37,311 bases of DNA from a virus. Numbering within the stretch: the stretch's first letter is position 1; each line of letters starts with the position of its first letter. The notes beneath the pieces are model-generated. The model saw nothing but the letters and a program-made list of their open reading frames with translations. It had not been told where the DNA came from and did not search any database. Position numbers and translations under genes: made by a program. The DNA lies in IMG/VR virus record IMGVR_UViG_3300027970_000072, positions 1-37,311 of that record. One strand, given 5' to 3'. Shown one piece after another: positions 28,495 through 36,189 of the stretch.

Positions 28495-29040
28495 TCAAAT
28501 ATACGAAAGAAACTCGTCAAAATCTTTCGAATCTGTAAATTTATCCGAAAACGATCTTTTTATTCTTTCATTATATTCAATACCAGATTGAATTTTTAGA
28601 GGACCTTCATATAAAGATCTCATGGTCGATTCTTTAACCAATCTCAGATGTTTTAATATGAGATATTCTTCAATTTTATTGAAAAGTGAAGACATCTCGA
28701 TTTTAGTTCTGTTAACAAAATTAGATTCGACGCAAAATCTATGTGTACATTCATCTAAAAACCAAGATTCCATCTCATTCACATTTTTGAATTTTGGAAT
28801 AGCAAAATGTTTAGGTTTGTCTCCAAATTTCAAGAGAAAAGGTTTACCAACGAAATGTTCTTTAAGGAAATTTATGTTATCGTAGAATTTGATTAGCTTA
28901 ATAGAATAAAAAGGAATATCTTCTTGAAAATGGATATCTTCAACAATACCCTTAATTGGAATTATAGTTTCCGGATCTTGTGATGAATAAATTATAGCAT
29001 GACATATTGATTTTTTATCTAGTAGATCAGACTTTATCAT
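28495..29040 (-). CDS. Unknown protein upstream of the tube-like gene (181 aa)
   Basis: The start ATG lies inside the end of the preceding gene (14-base overlap), and the stop is 25 bases before the tube-like gene. The first 90 residues look beta-rich (CHAIIYSSQDPETIIPI, FYSIKLIKFYD, PFLLKFGDKPKHF). The C-terminal 90 are helical and charged (ESWFLDECTHRFCVES, KIEEYLILKHLRLVKES, DKFTDSKDFDEFLSYI). In T4, small hub-assembly genes (26, 28, 51) lie near gene 27, so a baseplate hub assembly role is possible. The sequence itself does not establish it. Confidence 0.5.
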   Translation of the reverse strand: MIKSDLLDKKSICHAIIYSSQDPETIIPIKGIVEDIHFQEDIPFYSIKLIKFYDNINFLKEHFVGKPFLLKFGDKPKHFAIPKFKNVNEMESWFLDECTHRFCVESNFVNRTKIEMSSLFNKIEEYLILKHLRLVKESTMRSLYEGPLKIQSGIEYNERIKRSFSDKFTDSKDFDEFLSYI

Positions 29041-29407
29041 ATTCCATTGTTTGTATACTGTAAAATTTTTCTCGAAATTCTATCTCAGAATCATCAGTAA
29101 CAAGATGATAGTTTATAGGATATTCACAAGAAGAAAAGAGTTTTTTTAATCCGTCAACAAAACCGGAAGTAAGATCTTCTTGATAGAAGAAAAGAAATTC
29201 GCTTTTTTTACATCGAGTAAATGAATTTATTCTCTTTATTATTTGAAATTGAACAATCTCGGGTGAAGGTGGACTTTTGAATACATCGTTATTAGTAAGT
29301 CTTTCTCTAATATCATTATGATTTATGATATCAGAATTTCTTTTCTTTGAAAAATTCTTCTCGAAATTTTCTCTATCGCACTTAACGATGAATACATTTT
29401 TAATCAT
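29027..29407 (-). CDS. Unknown protein (126 aa)
   Basis: It overlaps both neighbours by 8 to 14 bases. It begins with a strand-like MIKNVFIVKCD, has a basic middle (KKRNSDIINHNDIRERLTNND), and ends with FLFFYQEDLTSGF, a helix, and YHLVTDDSEIEF. No P-loop or metal motif is visible. No family is recognised. Coupled translation and normal composition mark it as a real gene. Confidence 0.45.
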   Translation of the reverse strand: MIKNVFIVKCDRENFEKNFSKKRNSDIINHNDIRERLTNNDVFKSPPSPEIVQFQIIKRINSFTRCKKSEFLFFYQEDLTSGFVDGLKKLFSSCEYPINYHLVTDDSEIEFREKFYSIQTMEYDKV

Positions 29408-29750
29408 TTAACTCCTTCTTCAATTCTTTTTTATATTCGTTAAGTTCTTTTATCTCTTCTTTAAGGGATCTAATCTTCTCATTGACTTCTTCTTCTGATG
29501 GCATATAAGAAAGTCCCCATTCGACATCAAAAACGAGTTGTTCCGAATCAAAATTACTTCCAAGATCTAACCCAAGATCTCGTGATATATCAGTTAAGAT
29601 TTCTATTATCTTATCGAAGTATTGTTCAGAATCCTCGTCAACTTCATATACTCTGATTATATCGATCGATTGATCTGCGCCATTGTATTGATTATCTGTT
29701 ATCGTCTTTATGATACCGTTATCAGCATTAGCTAACTGAATTTTAATCAT
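29400..29750 (-). CDS. Unknown protein with C-terminal coiled coil (116 aa)
   Basis: I chose ATG at 29750, 7 bases after the upstream stop, because an in-frame start at 29855 would bury 98 bases of the preceding gene and add a basic stretch that reads as the other frame. The product is acidic, with IDIIRVYEVDEDSEQYFDKI. Its last 35 residues (EEEVNEKIRSLKEEIKELNEY, KKELKKELND) form a Glu/Lys-rich coiled coil. The function is unknown. Confidence 0.5.
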   Translation of the reverse strand: MIKIQLANADNGIIKTITDNQYNGADQSIDIIRVYEVDEDSEQYFDKIIEILTDISRDLGLDLGSNFDSEQLVFDVEWGLSYMPSEEEVNEKIRSLKEEIKELNEYKKELKKELND

Positions 29751-29757
29751 AATAAAC

Positions 29758-30096
29758 TTATTTTTTCTCTTCTTTGTATTCTCTCTCAGCTTCTTTCCAC
29801 GATAAAGGTTGTTCATCAGAACCCCACAAATGAAGAGTTTTAACCCAAATAGCAATATACTTATTTATCTCTTCTTCAGTCTTTCCTTTATCTCGCATAT
29901 TGGAAATAATCTCAGTTTGTCTAGATTCTAGAGTTTCTTCTTCTTTATTTCTAATAGCAGTAGTTTGAGTTTCGATAAGTTGTTTAGCTCTTGAATGTCT
30001 ATTTGCTTTCCATTCTTTATAAGCAGCAATGTTATTTACTTTTAACCAAAGTTCGTAAGATCGTCTTTGTTTTCTCGATTGTGATGTTTGTTTCAT
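29758..30096 (-). CDS. Unknown basic helical protein (112 aa)
   Basis: It starts at ATG 30096, one base after the stop of the 64-residue gene. The N-terminal 60 residues are strongly basic (SRKQRRSYELWLKVNNIAAY, EWKANRHSRAKQL) and the rest is charged and helical (NMRDKGKTEEEINKYIAIWVK, WKEAEREYKEEKK). It could bind nucleic acid or act as a scaffold, but no named motif supports either. The function is unknown. Confidence 0.45.
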   Translation of the reverse strand: MKQTSQSRKQRRSYELWLKVNNIAAYKEWKANRHSRAKQLIETQTTAIRNKEEETLESRQTEIISNMRDKGKTEEEINKYIAIWVKTLHLWGSDEQPLSWKEAEREYKEEKK

Positions 30097-30097
30097 T

Positions 30098-30292
30098 TTA
30101 TTTCTTTTTAGGTTTTACTTCTGATATTCTATAAATTAGTGGTGGTAGCTCTTCTCCATCTTCTTGACACATCTTAATATATTTTATCATGTGTGTTAAG
30201 CTATCTCTTAATTCCTCGATATCCTTTATAGATTCGAATTCTATTTGAAAATTCTTATCGCAATAAGGATTATCCTCCAGTCTGCATTTCAT
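30098..30292 (-). CDS. Small unknown protein (64 aa)
   Basis: ATG at 30292, 21 bases after the 191-residue gene. It contains two Cys in the first 8 residues (MKCRLEDNPYC) and a third at about 42, a short helix (IEELRDSLTHMIKYIKMC) and a basic end (EVKPKKK). It is small and unassigned; tight spacing on both sides supports expression. Confidence 0.4.
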   Translation of the reverse strand: MKCRLEDNPYCDKNFQIEFESIKDIEELRDSLTHMIKYIKMCQEDGEELPPLIYRISEVKPKKK

Positions 30293-30313
30293 TATAGTGA
30301 ATTTTCTTATTAT

Positions 30314-30889
30314 TTATTCACTTTCGATGTCCGGCAATAACTTTTTTATCGATTCCTTGATATTTTCTTTGATAATTTCTTTAATTTCTTCTATTGACAT
30401 TTGACTCAAAGCAAATTCAACAATCTCTTCTATTACCTCTTCTTCATCAAACATCATCATCATAAATTCAATAGCTTTTTCACTAGGGAAATTAAATTCA
30501 AAAGGAATGCTGATATCTTTAAGAGATTTCTTCTTTTGTTTTTCCAGAATTATTCTAATTGGGGATTTTTCTTCAACCAATTGAGGAATTGATTGTTGAT
30601 GTGATATTCCATTAGAAGGATTTGGAGGAGATATAGAATTAGGCGTAGGATTACCCAATAAATTTTCCCATTGAGAAACTTGATTAACTTTAGCCGTTTT
30701 ATTATTGATATACCTAGTATATTCTTGTTCATCAACAGAACTTAATTTCTGATCAACTTCTAATTTTAGAACTGAATTTCCAGATTCAAACCAAATTCTT
30801 TCTTCGTCTTCAGCCAAATATGCTTCAACTACTCCAGTTTCAGGTCCTACATTCCAACGATAGCATTTTTTTACTTCGAATGTTTCCAT
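30314..30889 (-). CDS. Unknown protein with proline-rich linker and acidic helical end (191 aa)
   Basis: Residues 1-75 look like a small beta domain (KCYRWNVGPETGVVEAYLAED, NSVLKLEVDQKL). Residues 76-105 are a Pro/Asn/Ser linker (NPTPNSISPPNPSN). Residues 106-191 begin SPIRIILEKQKKKSLKDISIPF and continue as acidic helices (FMMMMFDEEEVIEEIVEFAL, IEEIKEIIKENIKESI). The C-terminal half could oligomerise or bind a partner. It is the first gene after the glycosyltransferase. No family is recognised. Confidence 0.5.
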   Translation of the reverse strand: METFEVKKCYRWNVGPETGVVEAYLAEDEERIWFESGNSVLKLEVDQKLSSVDEQEYTRYINNKTAKVNQVSQWENLLGNPTPNSISPPNPSNGISHQQSIPQLVEEKSPIRIILEKQKKKSLKDISIPFEFNFPSEKAIEFMMMMFDEEEVIEEIVEFALSQMSIEEIKEIIKENIKESIKKLLPDIESE

Positions 30890-30918
30890 GTAATTTATTA
30901 TTGATATATTATGTAAAA

Positions 30919-30933
30919 AATCTTCTTAAGATT
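30919..30933 (-). terminator. Weak terminator-like hairpin after the glycosyltransferase gene
   Basis: On the minus strand AATCTT-AAG-AAGATT makes a 6-base-pair stem with a 3-base loop, and the T-run continues to 30915. It lies 4 bases beyond the gene's stop codon. The stem is AT-rich, so efficiency would be low. Confidence 0.4.
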
Positions 30934-30936
30934 CAT

Positions 30937-33900
30937 TTACGGATTTTGAATGAATCCAATTCCTCCATATGCACTTAAATTTTCTAAAAATTCAACTTTA
31001 TTTCCTTCTAATTCGTTCCAAAGCTGATCAACTCTACAATTAGCGTTCCTGTGAAATTCTGTATCTTTAATATCATGGAATCCAATCCAACCTCCAGGTT
31101 TAACAAATTCTTTATACATTTCATAATCTTGTTTAACTCCCTCGTAAGTATGATCTCCATCTATGAATAGAAAATCAAGTTTTTCTCCTTCTAATATGCT
31201 AGAAACTCTTTCTTTAATTGATTCATCATGTGAACTACCCCATATAGTTGTTACGTTAGATCCTAAAGATTGAAGATATTCGTCTCTTTCATATTCATTA
31301 TAATCAGGTCTACCGTAAGGTCCGTGTGGAAGATCAACTGAAATTCTAATTCCATCTTCTGATAGCTTACTCCATATTGCAAAAGATCCTCCTTGATCCG
31401 TTCCAATTTCCATAAAGTTTTTGACGCCTTGTGATTTGAAATGTTCTGCAGCTTCGAAAATTTCTTTATGGTTTTGAACCATTCCTAAATCGTAAGATTC
31501 TTGAACGATAACATCAATTGTCTTTTTAGAAACTCTTCCATTTGAATAAAATTCATCGATTGAATTAATAACCTCTTTACCTGTTATATGACGAGAACAT
31601 TCGAATTGTCTAGCAGTTCCTTTATGATCAGGACACCAATTCCAATCTCCTGCATCTAATCTATGTCTATTGAAACATCCATTACAAACTCCACCTTTGA
31701 ATATACGAATAACATTTTCATCCATTGCTTCTGTCATTGGTGTACTAAATCCAGAAATTATAACAGTTGGAACGTTTATTGCCCATGATAACCAACTCAA
31801 TCCACTTCCTATGCCAATAAACATATCAGAATGCTGTAAGTAATTGATTGTACTATTAAGGCTTCTTTCACCATGAATTTTAGTAATGCCTTTAGGGTAT
31901 CTATTTCCCATATAACCATCTTCTTCGAGACTTAGCATTACAACTTTATATCCTTTGCTTAAGAAATAATCAGTAACTTCTTGCCATCCGGTCGGATTGT
32001 TCCAGTATTTCGATTGTGCAGTAGAGTGCATTCCTATACAAACATAAGGTCCTTTAATCGAAGGAATGGAAATTGGTTTAACGATACGAGGTCTAAGTGG
32101 TGTATGTTCAAGACCCAAAATGTCAGTTGATGTTGCTTGCATCGGAATAGTTTTGAAATCTCTAGGGTTCAAATATGAATTAAATTCAGTACCGTTATAG
32201 AACCAACCTATTAAGTAAGTTACATAAACACCTTCAATTCGCTGACCGGGTTTAATGAATCGAAGATTTGGATAATTTGATTCAAAAAGTTCGTTTTTGA
32301 AAGTACTAACATAAACTTTACATTCATGTTTTTTCTGAAATTCTTCGATATGAGCAAACCAAGCGATTGAATCCCCTAAAGATTTAGATTCCATAGAGAT
32401 TTTAACCCTTTTACCTTTTAGATCCATTTTATGTTCTTCTACATCTCCAGTTATAAGATCGGTTATTCTTATTAACCAATCAACATAGTATTTTATCGAA
32501 CATGAGGTCCAATAATTCAATCCTATATTAGACAAATAAAGAACTTTACTGTTTTGATTATCAATAAATTCTACTTTGTAGGAACCTATTCCTCTACCTA
32601 AAATTTCTACTTTAGGACCGTTATTAAAGTTGATATTTATTTTCTTTTCTATCGATTCAAATCCAATTTCTTCCATCCAATCTTTACTATTTAGATTACT
32701 ATTTGCAATCTTTGTTGTCAAATCATATTTTCTACGTTCACCGTAGTCAGGTAAATTAACTGAGAATCCAACTTCTAACATAGAATTAGGAATACTTAAG
32801 AGTACCATCGGCTTTTGTCTAGGATCGGAAATAAATTCAGATTGTTTTCCTGCATATTCAATAACAAATTTAAGTGGTTCTTCGCGAGAACCTAAAGCAC
32901 ATAGAATATATTCTCCTGTTTGATTTTCTTTTGTGAGGTATAGATAGCTAGGATTTTTTGATTTCGTTTTGATTAGAGGGTATGTAGGTAGAACATAAGA
33001 ATTTAAGCAATTTTTATCTTTGATATCTTTTATAGAACCGAGTGAGATGGTTAATCCGGATTCTGTAAATGCTTTATGTAAAAAATCTTCAAGGATAACA
33101 ATTCCAGGGAATGAAAAATAATCTTGTTTCGAATTGAATTTTTCTAGACTTTTAAGAATAAGATCTGTTTTTCCAGAAAAAAATCCAGAATTAAGAGAAT
33201 CTTCTCCAGGGTTCCAATTGTATGAGAATATATCCGAATCGTTTAATTTGATAGAGTGATTTTCTAAAACTGAAGAATCTTTTATGATATAATCATAATT
33301 AACGAAATGAACTCTTTCATATTTATTAATACTAGCTATAGAAAGACCATTTTTTATAAGCTTAAGGGCAGCATATCCATGATTGAAATCGAATGAATAT
33401 GAAAGACTAAATTCATTATATTTGATGTAATGAACAGGAACTGTATTAGATAAAGATGTATATTCCTCTGAAAAAACAATAGGATTTTCTTTATCGAAAA
33501 CAACATAATCAGCTATATCGTGAATTCTTTTTGAAACAGGAATATGAGAAGAAACTATTACTGGATATCCTTGTCTCTTCAAAGACAAAATAGATAACCT
33601 AAGAAGTTCCTCTTTCTCGTCACTATCAGCATGAGACATAACAACTGTTGCATCCTTTTTTGTTGAATGTGTTATCTCATATTCGCTTACATTAAGTAAC
33701 TCTAGATAAGCTCTATTGGCAACATTCTCCCATGAGAATCTAGTTCTAATTTCTTCTTTATCCGATTCTGCTTTTGATTTGTGTTGGTAATAATTTTCAA
33801 AAACATCTTTCATTTTTATTCCCAGATCTGTAAAATCAGGTTCCGCATAAAGTCCTGGTGTATTTCCAGCAAAACCTAAATCCGCACCTATAGAAGCAGG

Positions 33901-34854
33901 AAGTTCCTTTTCAATTGAAACTGGAATCCCTTTACCACTAGCAAATTCTAGCTGAGCACCCCAATTTGAATAAATCGAAGGTGTTCCAGAAGCCATTGCT
34001 TCAATGAGTGGTATATTCCAACCTTCGCTTCTTGCACAACTTAAGAAAACATGACCTCTTTTTATGTAAGTAACATAATCTTCCCTTGAAAGAAAATGTT
34101 TAACTCGGATTCTTTCGTCTGTATATCCATAATGAGATAATCTTTCTTCAGTTGAGCTCATTCCATCAATTGAGAATGGATTATCTGCACTAAGAATTAG
34201 ATCGACTGGTTCATTTTGATTGAAAGTTTCTGTAAAAGTTTTAAGTATTTCTGGAACGGATTTTCTATAATCCCATCGACCAAAGAAAACAAATTTGAAT
34301 CTTCCATCTTCTAATTCTGGAATTTCTGAAGTTATTTCATCATGACAAAATTCATCATTAACTCCTTCATTTACAACAAATACTCTATGAGAAGGATAAC
34401 CTTGTTCGATTATCATATTTCTATGCCATTCAGTTACAACCCAAACGAAATCGAATTTAAGAAGTTGATTGAAGAAACCCTCTTCTAATTTCGTGCTTTC
34501 CCAAACCGTAAAAGCAATTTTAGTAGGTGAATCATATTCTTGATAAAAATACTTATGATGCATGTCCATAAGAACGATATCGACATCTGCTTCAAAACCT
34601 TCAGATTTATTAACCCAAGGGAGATTAGGAAATGAATGAGTGATTGGAAAATCTTCTTCACCTTTAGGTGTTCCTAAAGTTATAGTATCAATTAACGAGA
34701 AATCTTCTCCGTTTAAGTATTCCGGATTAGAATCCCATGTGTAATTTCTTACTCTTAAATCTACGTGCTTTGAAAATTCTCTAAAGAAAGATCTTGCGTG
34801 TGCAGAAAATCCAGTTGTTCCTAGGTAGCAGGTGTGTGCTCTAACTTTTATCAT
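30937..34854 (-). CDS. Multidomain glycosyltransferase / O-heptosyltransferase-like / methyltransferase fusion (1305 aa)
   Basis: Domains in order. Residues 1-395 form a GT4-family retaining glycosyltransferase, with FGRWDYRKSVPEILKTF and the E-x7-E motif at Glu277 and Glu285 (SEGWNIPLIEAMASG). Residues about 402-640 look like a GT-A-type transferase (VVMSHADSDEKEELLRLSIL, then VSSHIPV and DYVVFDKENP, with NYDYII as possible sugar-nucleotide site). Residues 640-815 are beta-rich. Residues about 815-1105 resemble GT9 and TibC-type O-heptosyltransferases (SLGDSIAW, GMHSTAQSKYWN, FIGIGSGLSWLSWA), with Cys1057, 1060, 1074 and 1086 spaced like an iron finger. Residues about 1125-1305 are a class I SAM methyltransferase (MEIGTDQGGSF, DFLFIDGDHTYEG). 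No membrane segment. It probably modifies virion or host surface glycans; the target is unknown. Confidence 0.78.
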   Translation of the reverse strand: MIKVRAHTCYLGTTGFSAHARSFFREFSKHVDLRVRNYTWDSNPEYLNGEDFSLIDTITLGTPKGEEDFPITHSFPNLPWVNKSEGFEADVDIVLMDMHHKYFYQEYDSPTKIAFTVWESTKLEEGFFNQLLKFDFVWVVTEWHRNMIIEQGYPSHRVFVVNEGVNDEFCHDEITSEIPELEDGRFKFVFFGRWDYRKSVPEILKTFTETFNQNEPVDLILSADNPFSIDGMSSTEERLSHYGYTDERIRVKHFLSREDYVTYIKRGHVFLSCARSEGWNIPLIEAMASGTPSIYSNWGAQLEFASGKGIPVSIEKELPASIGADLGFAGNTPGLYAEPDFTDLGIKMKDVFENYYQHKSKAESDKEEIRTRFSWENVANRAYLELLNVSEYEITHSTKKDATVVMSHADSDEKEELLRLSILSLKRQGYPVIVSSHIPVSKRIHDIADYVVFDKENPIVFSEEYTSLSNTVPVHYIKYNEFSLSYSFDFNHGYAALKLIKNGLSIASINKYERVHFVNYDYIIKDSSVLENHSIKLNDSDIFSYNWNPGEDSLNSGFFSGKTDLILKSLEKFNSKQDYFSFPGIVILEDFLHKAFTESGLTISLGSIKDIKDKNCLNSYVLPTYPLIKTKSKNPSYLYLTKENQTGEYILCALGSREEPLKFVIEYAGKQSEFISDPRQKPMVLLSIPNSMLEVGFSVNLPDYGERRKYDLTTKIANSNLNSKDWMEEIGFESIEKKININFNNGPKVEILGRGIGSYKVEFIDNQNSKVLYLSNIGLNYWTSCSIKYYVDWLIRITDLITGDVEEHKMDLKGKRVKISMESKSLGDSIAWFAHIEEFQKKHECKVYVSTFKNELFESNYPNLRFIKPGQRIEGVYVTYLIGWFYNGTEFNSYLNPRDFKTIPMQATSTDILGLEHTPLRPRIVKPISIPSIKGPYVCIGMHSTAQSKYWNNPTGWQEVTDYFLSKGYKVVMLSLEEDGYMGNRYPKGITKIHGERSLNSTINYLQHSDMFIGIGSGLSWLSWAINVPTVIISGFSTPMTEAMDENVIRIFKGGVCNGCFNRHRLDAGDWNWCPDHKGTARQFECSRHITGKEVINSIDEFYSNGRVSKKTIDVIVQESYDLGMVQNHKEIFEAAEHFKSQGVKNFMEIGTDQGGSFAIWSKLSEDGIRISVDLPHGPYGRPDYNEYERDEYLQSLGSNVTTIWGSSHDESIKERVSSILEGEKLDFLFIDGDHTYEGVKQDYEMYKEFVKPGGWIGFHDIKDTEFHRNANCRVDQLWNELEGNKVEFLENLSAYGGIGFIQNP

Positions 34855-34868
34855 TTATATTATATGAA

Positions 34869-34888
34869 TAAAAACGATTAAGTTTTTA
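34869..34888. terminator. Weak symmetrical hairpin between the tandem paralogs and the glycosyltransferase gene
   Basis: TAAAAAC-GATTAA-GTTTTTA gives a 7-base-pair AT-rich stem with T-runs on both strands, so it could act in either direction. It lies 4 bases beyond the stop of the 173-residue gene and 15 bases before the next ATG. Confidence 0.35.
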
Positions 34889-34892
34889 ATTA

Positions 34893-35414
34893 TTATCCGT
34901 TTGATGCTTTTATCCATTGGCAAGTTAAATTATCAGAAGTACTAACAACAGAACCTGCCACAATTAAATATTGATTAGTCGTCCAATTTATTAATAAAGT
35001 AGAAAATCCTGTTGTATAGTTAACAACACCAATATCATCTCTCGCATCAATACTTGAATTAATCGCTATTGTTGCATTTCCTGTTCCTGCTGCAACATTT
35101 ATTGCCAATCTTCTATATAACTGAGAGGCTCTTGTTGCTGCGACTATACCTGAACTAGTGTTTTTTGCTATTAAAATTGCCCCTATTAAACTTGCAGAAG
35201 TGTTAATATAAAAATATTGACCAAAAATGTTATTTGTTGCCGATTTTGAAATACACGTTTCTATTGTAACAATATCATCAGCAACAAATGTGTTCGCCGG
35301 TATTAAAATAGAATGAATTAAAGTTATAGATGCGGAGTTTACACTTCCCGTTGGTGTAGTAGATGTAACTACTGCGTATTTTTTTCCTACATTAAATCCG
35401 TCTATTTTAGCCAT
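34893..35414 (-). CDS. Fibre-tip or receptor-binding-like protein, tandem paralog 1 (173 aa)
   Basis: This is one of three paralogs. It begins MAKIDGFN, has LIPANTFVADDIV at about 35-48, and ends NWTTNQYLIVAGS ... DNLTCQWIKASNG. Strands alternate with polar loops throughout, and there are no helices of note, so a jelly-roll or similar beta sandwich is likely. It overlaps the next paralog by 8 bases. Small beta sandwiches at the end of tail-fibre operons often act as receptor-binding or decoration proteins. That function is inferred from position and fold pattern, without a recognised family. Confidence 0.5.
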   Translation of the reverse strand: MAKIDGFNVGKKYAVVTSTTPTGSVNSASITLIHSILIPANTFVADDIVTIETCISKSATNNIFGQYFYINTSASLIGAILIAKNTSSGIVAATRASQLYRRLAINVAAGTGNATIAINSSIDARDDIGVVNYTTGFSTLLINWTTNQYLIVAGSVVSTSDNLTCQWIKASNG

Positions 35415-35925
35415 TTGTTATTCTTATCCATTGACAGTTTATGTTATCCGATGCGTTGTCAACATCACCTGCTAATACAATATAACTATCTATCGTCCAA
35501 TTTATTGCCAAAGAACTTGGGGTTGTGGTTAAAGCGGAATTTACTACATAATCTGCATTAACATCTACAGTATTCAACAATACATTAGTCCCATTTCCTG
35601 AACCATCTGACACCATAATACTAAGCCTTCTTACAAAAAGTATTGCGGTTATGGTTGCCGCAACACCTATGTTTTCGGCAATTTGAACCGGAGTTGTCAA
35701 ATCGTCAGTATTGTTCCAATATAATCTTACATTTGAAACTGCGTTAGTTCCTGTTTTTTTTACAAAAGATTCAAGTTTAACGACATCAGATGTCTTAAAT
35801 GTATTCGCAGGAACAAAAATAGAACCCAACTTAACTTCTGTTAACGAAGATGTGGTTGATTGAGGCGTTGTCAAACTTATTGTTTGAAACGGGTTATACA
35901 TATTAAATCCGTTAATTTTTGTCAT
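35407..35925 (-). CDS. Fibre-tip or receptor-binding-like protein, tandem paralog 2 (172 aa)
   Basis: It starts MTKINGFNMYNPF and shares with paralogs 1 and 3 the VPANTF motif, the RLYWNNTDDLTTPVQIA segment (with paralog 3, as NLYWNETDDLTTPIQL), a RRLSI strand and the NWTIDSYIVLAGD strand near the end; it closes with DNINCQWIRITNG as in paralog 1. It overlaps the 87-residue ORF by ATGA. Beta-rich, with no signal or membrane part. It is nearer paralog 3 in the middle and nearer paralog 1 at the end, which fits mosaic exchange. Confidence 0.52.
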   Translation of the reverse strand: MTKINGFNMYNPFQTISLTTPQSTTSSLTEVKLGSIFVPANTFKTSDVVKLESFVKKTGTNAVSNVRLYWNNTDDLTTPVQIAENIGVAATITAILFVRRLSIMVSDGSGNGTNVLLNTVDVNADYVVNSALTTTPSSLAINWTIDSYIVLAGDVDNASDNINCQWIRITNG

Positions 35926-36185
35926 TTCAGGTCGTATACATAATTTATAAAGTCTTGAGAAACTAAAAATGAAATACTATTAATAGTGATATCTCTAACT
36001 TTGAAAAAAATAATGTTTCCGTCAAGTTCAATTGAAACGTCTTCGTCATTATTTGTAAAATAACCTTTTTGACCATTTTCATCCTCCATTAAAAATGTTA
36101 AAGTTCTCGGAATATCTAAAAAAGAAGACCCCTCTGAATCAATTTTTTTAACTAATGTGTTTCCTTTTTTTTCTAAATGTATCAT
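35922..36185 (-). CDS. Small unrelated protein between paralogs 2 and 3 (87 aa)
   Basis: ATG at 36185 is 4 bases after paralog 3, and its stop overlaps paralog 2 as ATGA. It reads as beta-rich (KKGNTLVKKIDS, RTLTFLMEDENGQKGYFTNND, VSIELDGNIIFFKVRDITI) with no motif I recognise. It lacks the M-x-K-I-x-G-F-N start of its neighbours. It may be a tail-fibre adaptor or chaperone; the function is unknown. Confidence 0.45.
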   Translation of the reverse strand: MIHLEKKGNTLVKKIDSEGSSFLDIPRTLTFLMEDENGQKGYFTNNDEDVSIELDGNIIFFKVRDITINSISFLVSQDFINYVYDLK

Positions 36186-36189
36186 ATTT

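Noticed and set aside
29751-29855. Upstream in-frame start for the gene ending at 29400
   Set aside because: It would overlap the preceding gene by 98 bases, and the extra residues read as a basic out-of-frame stretch.
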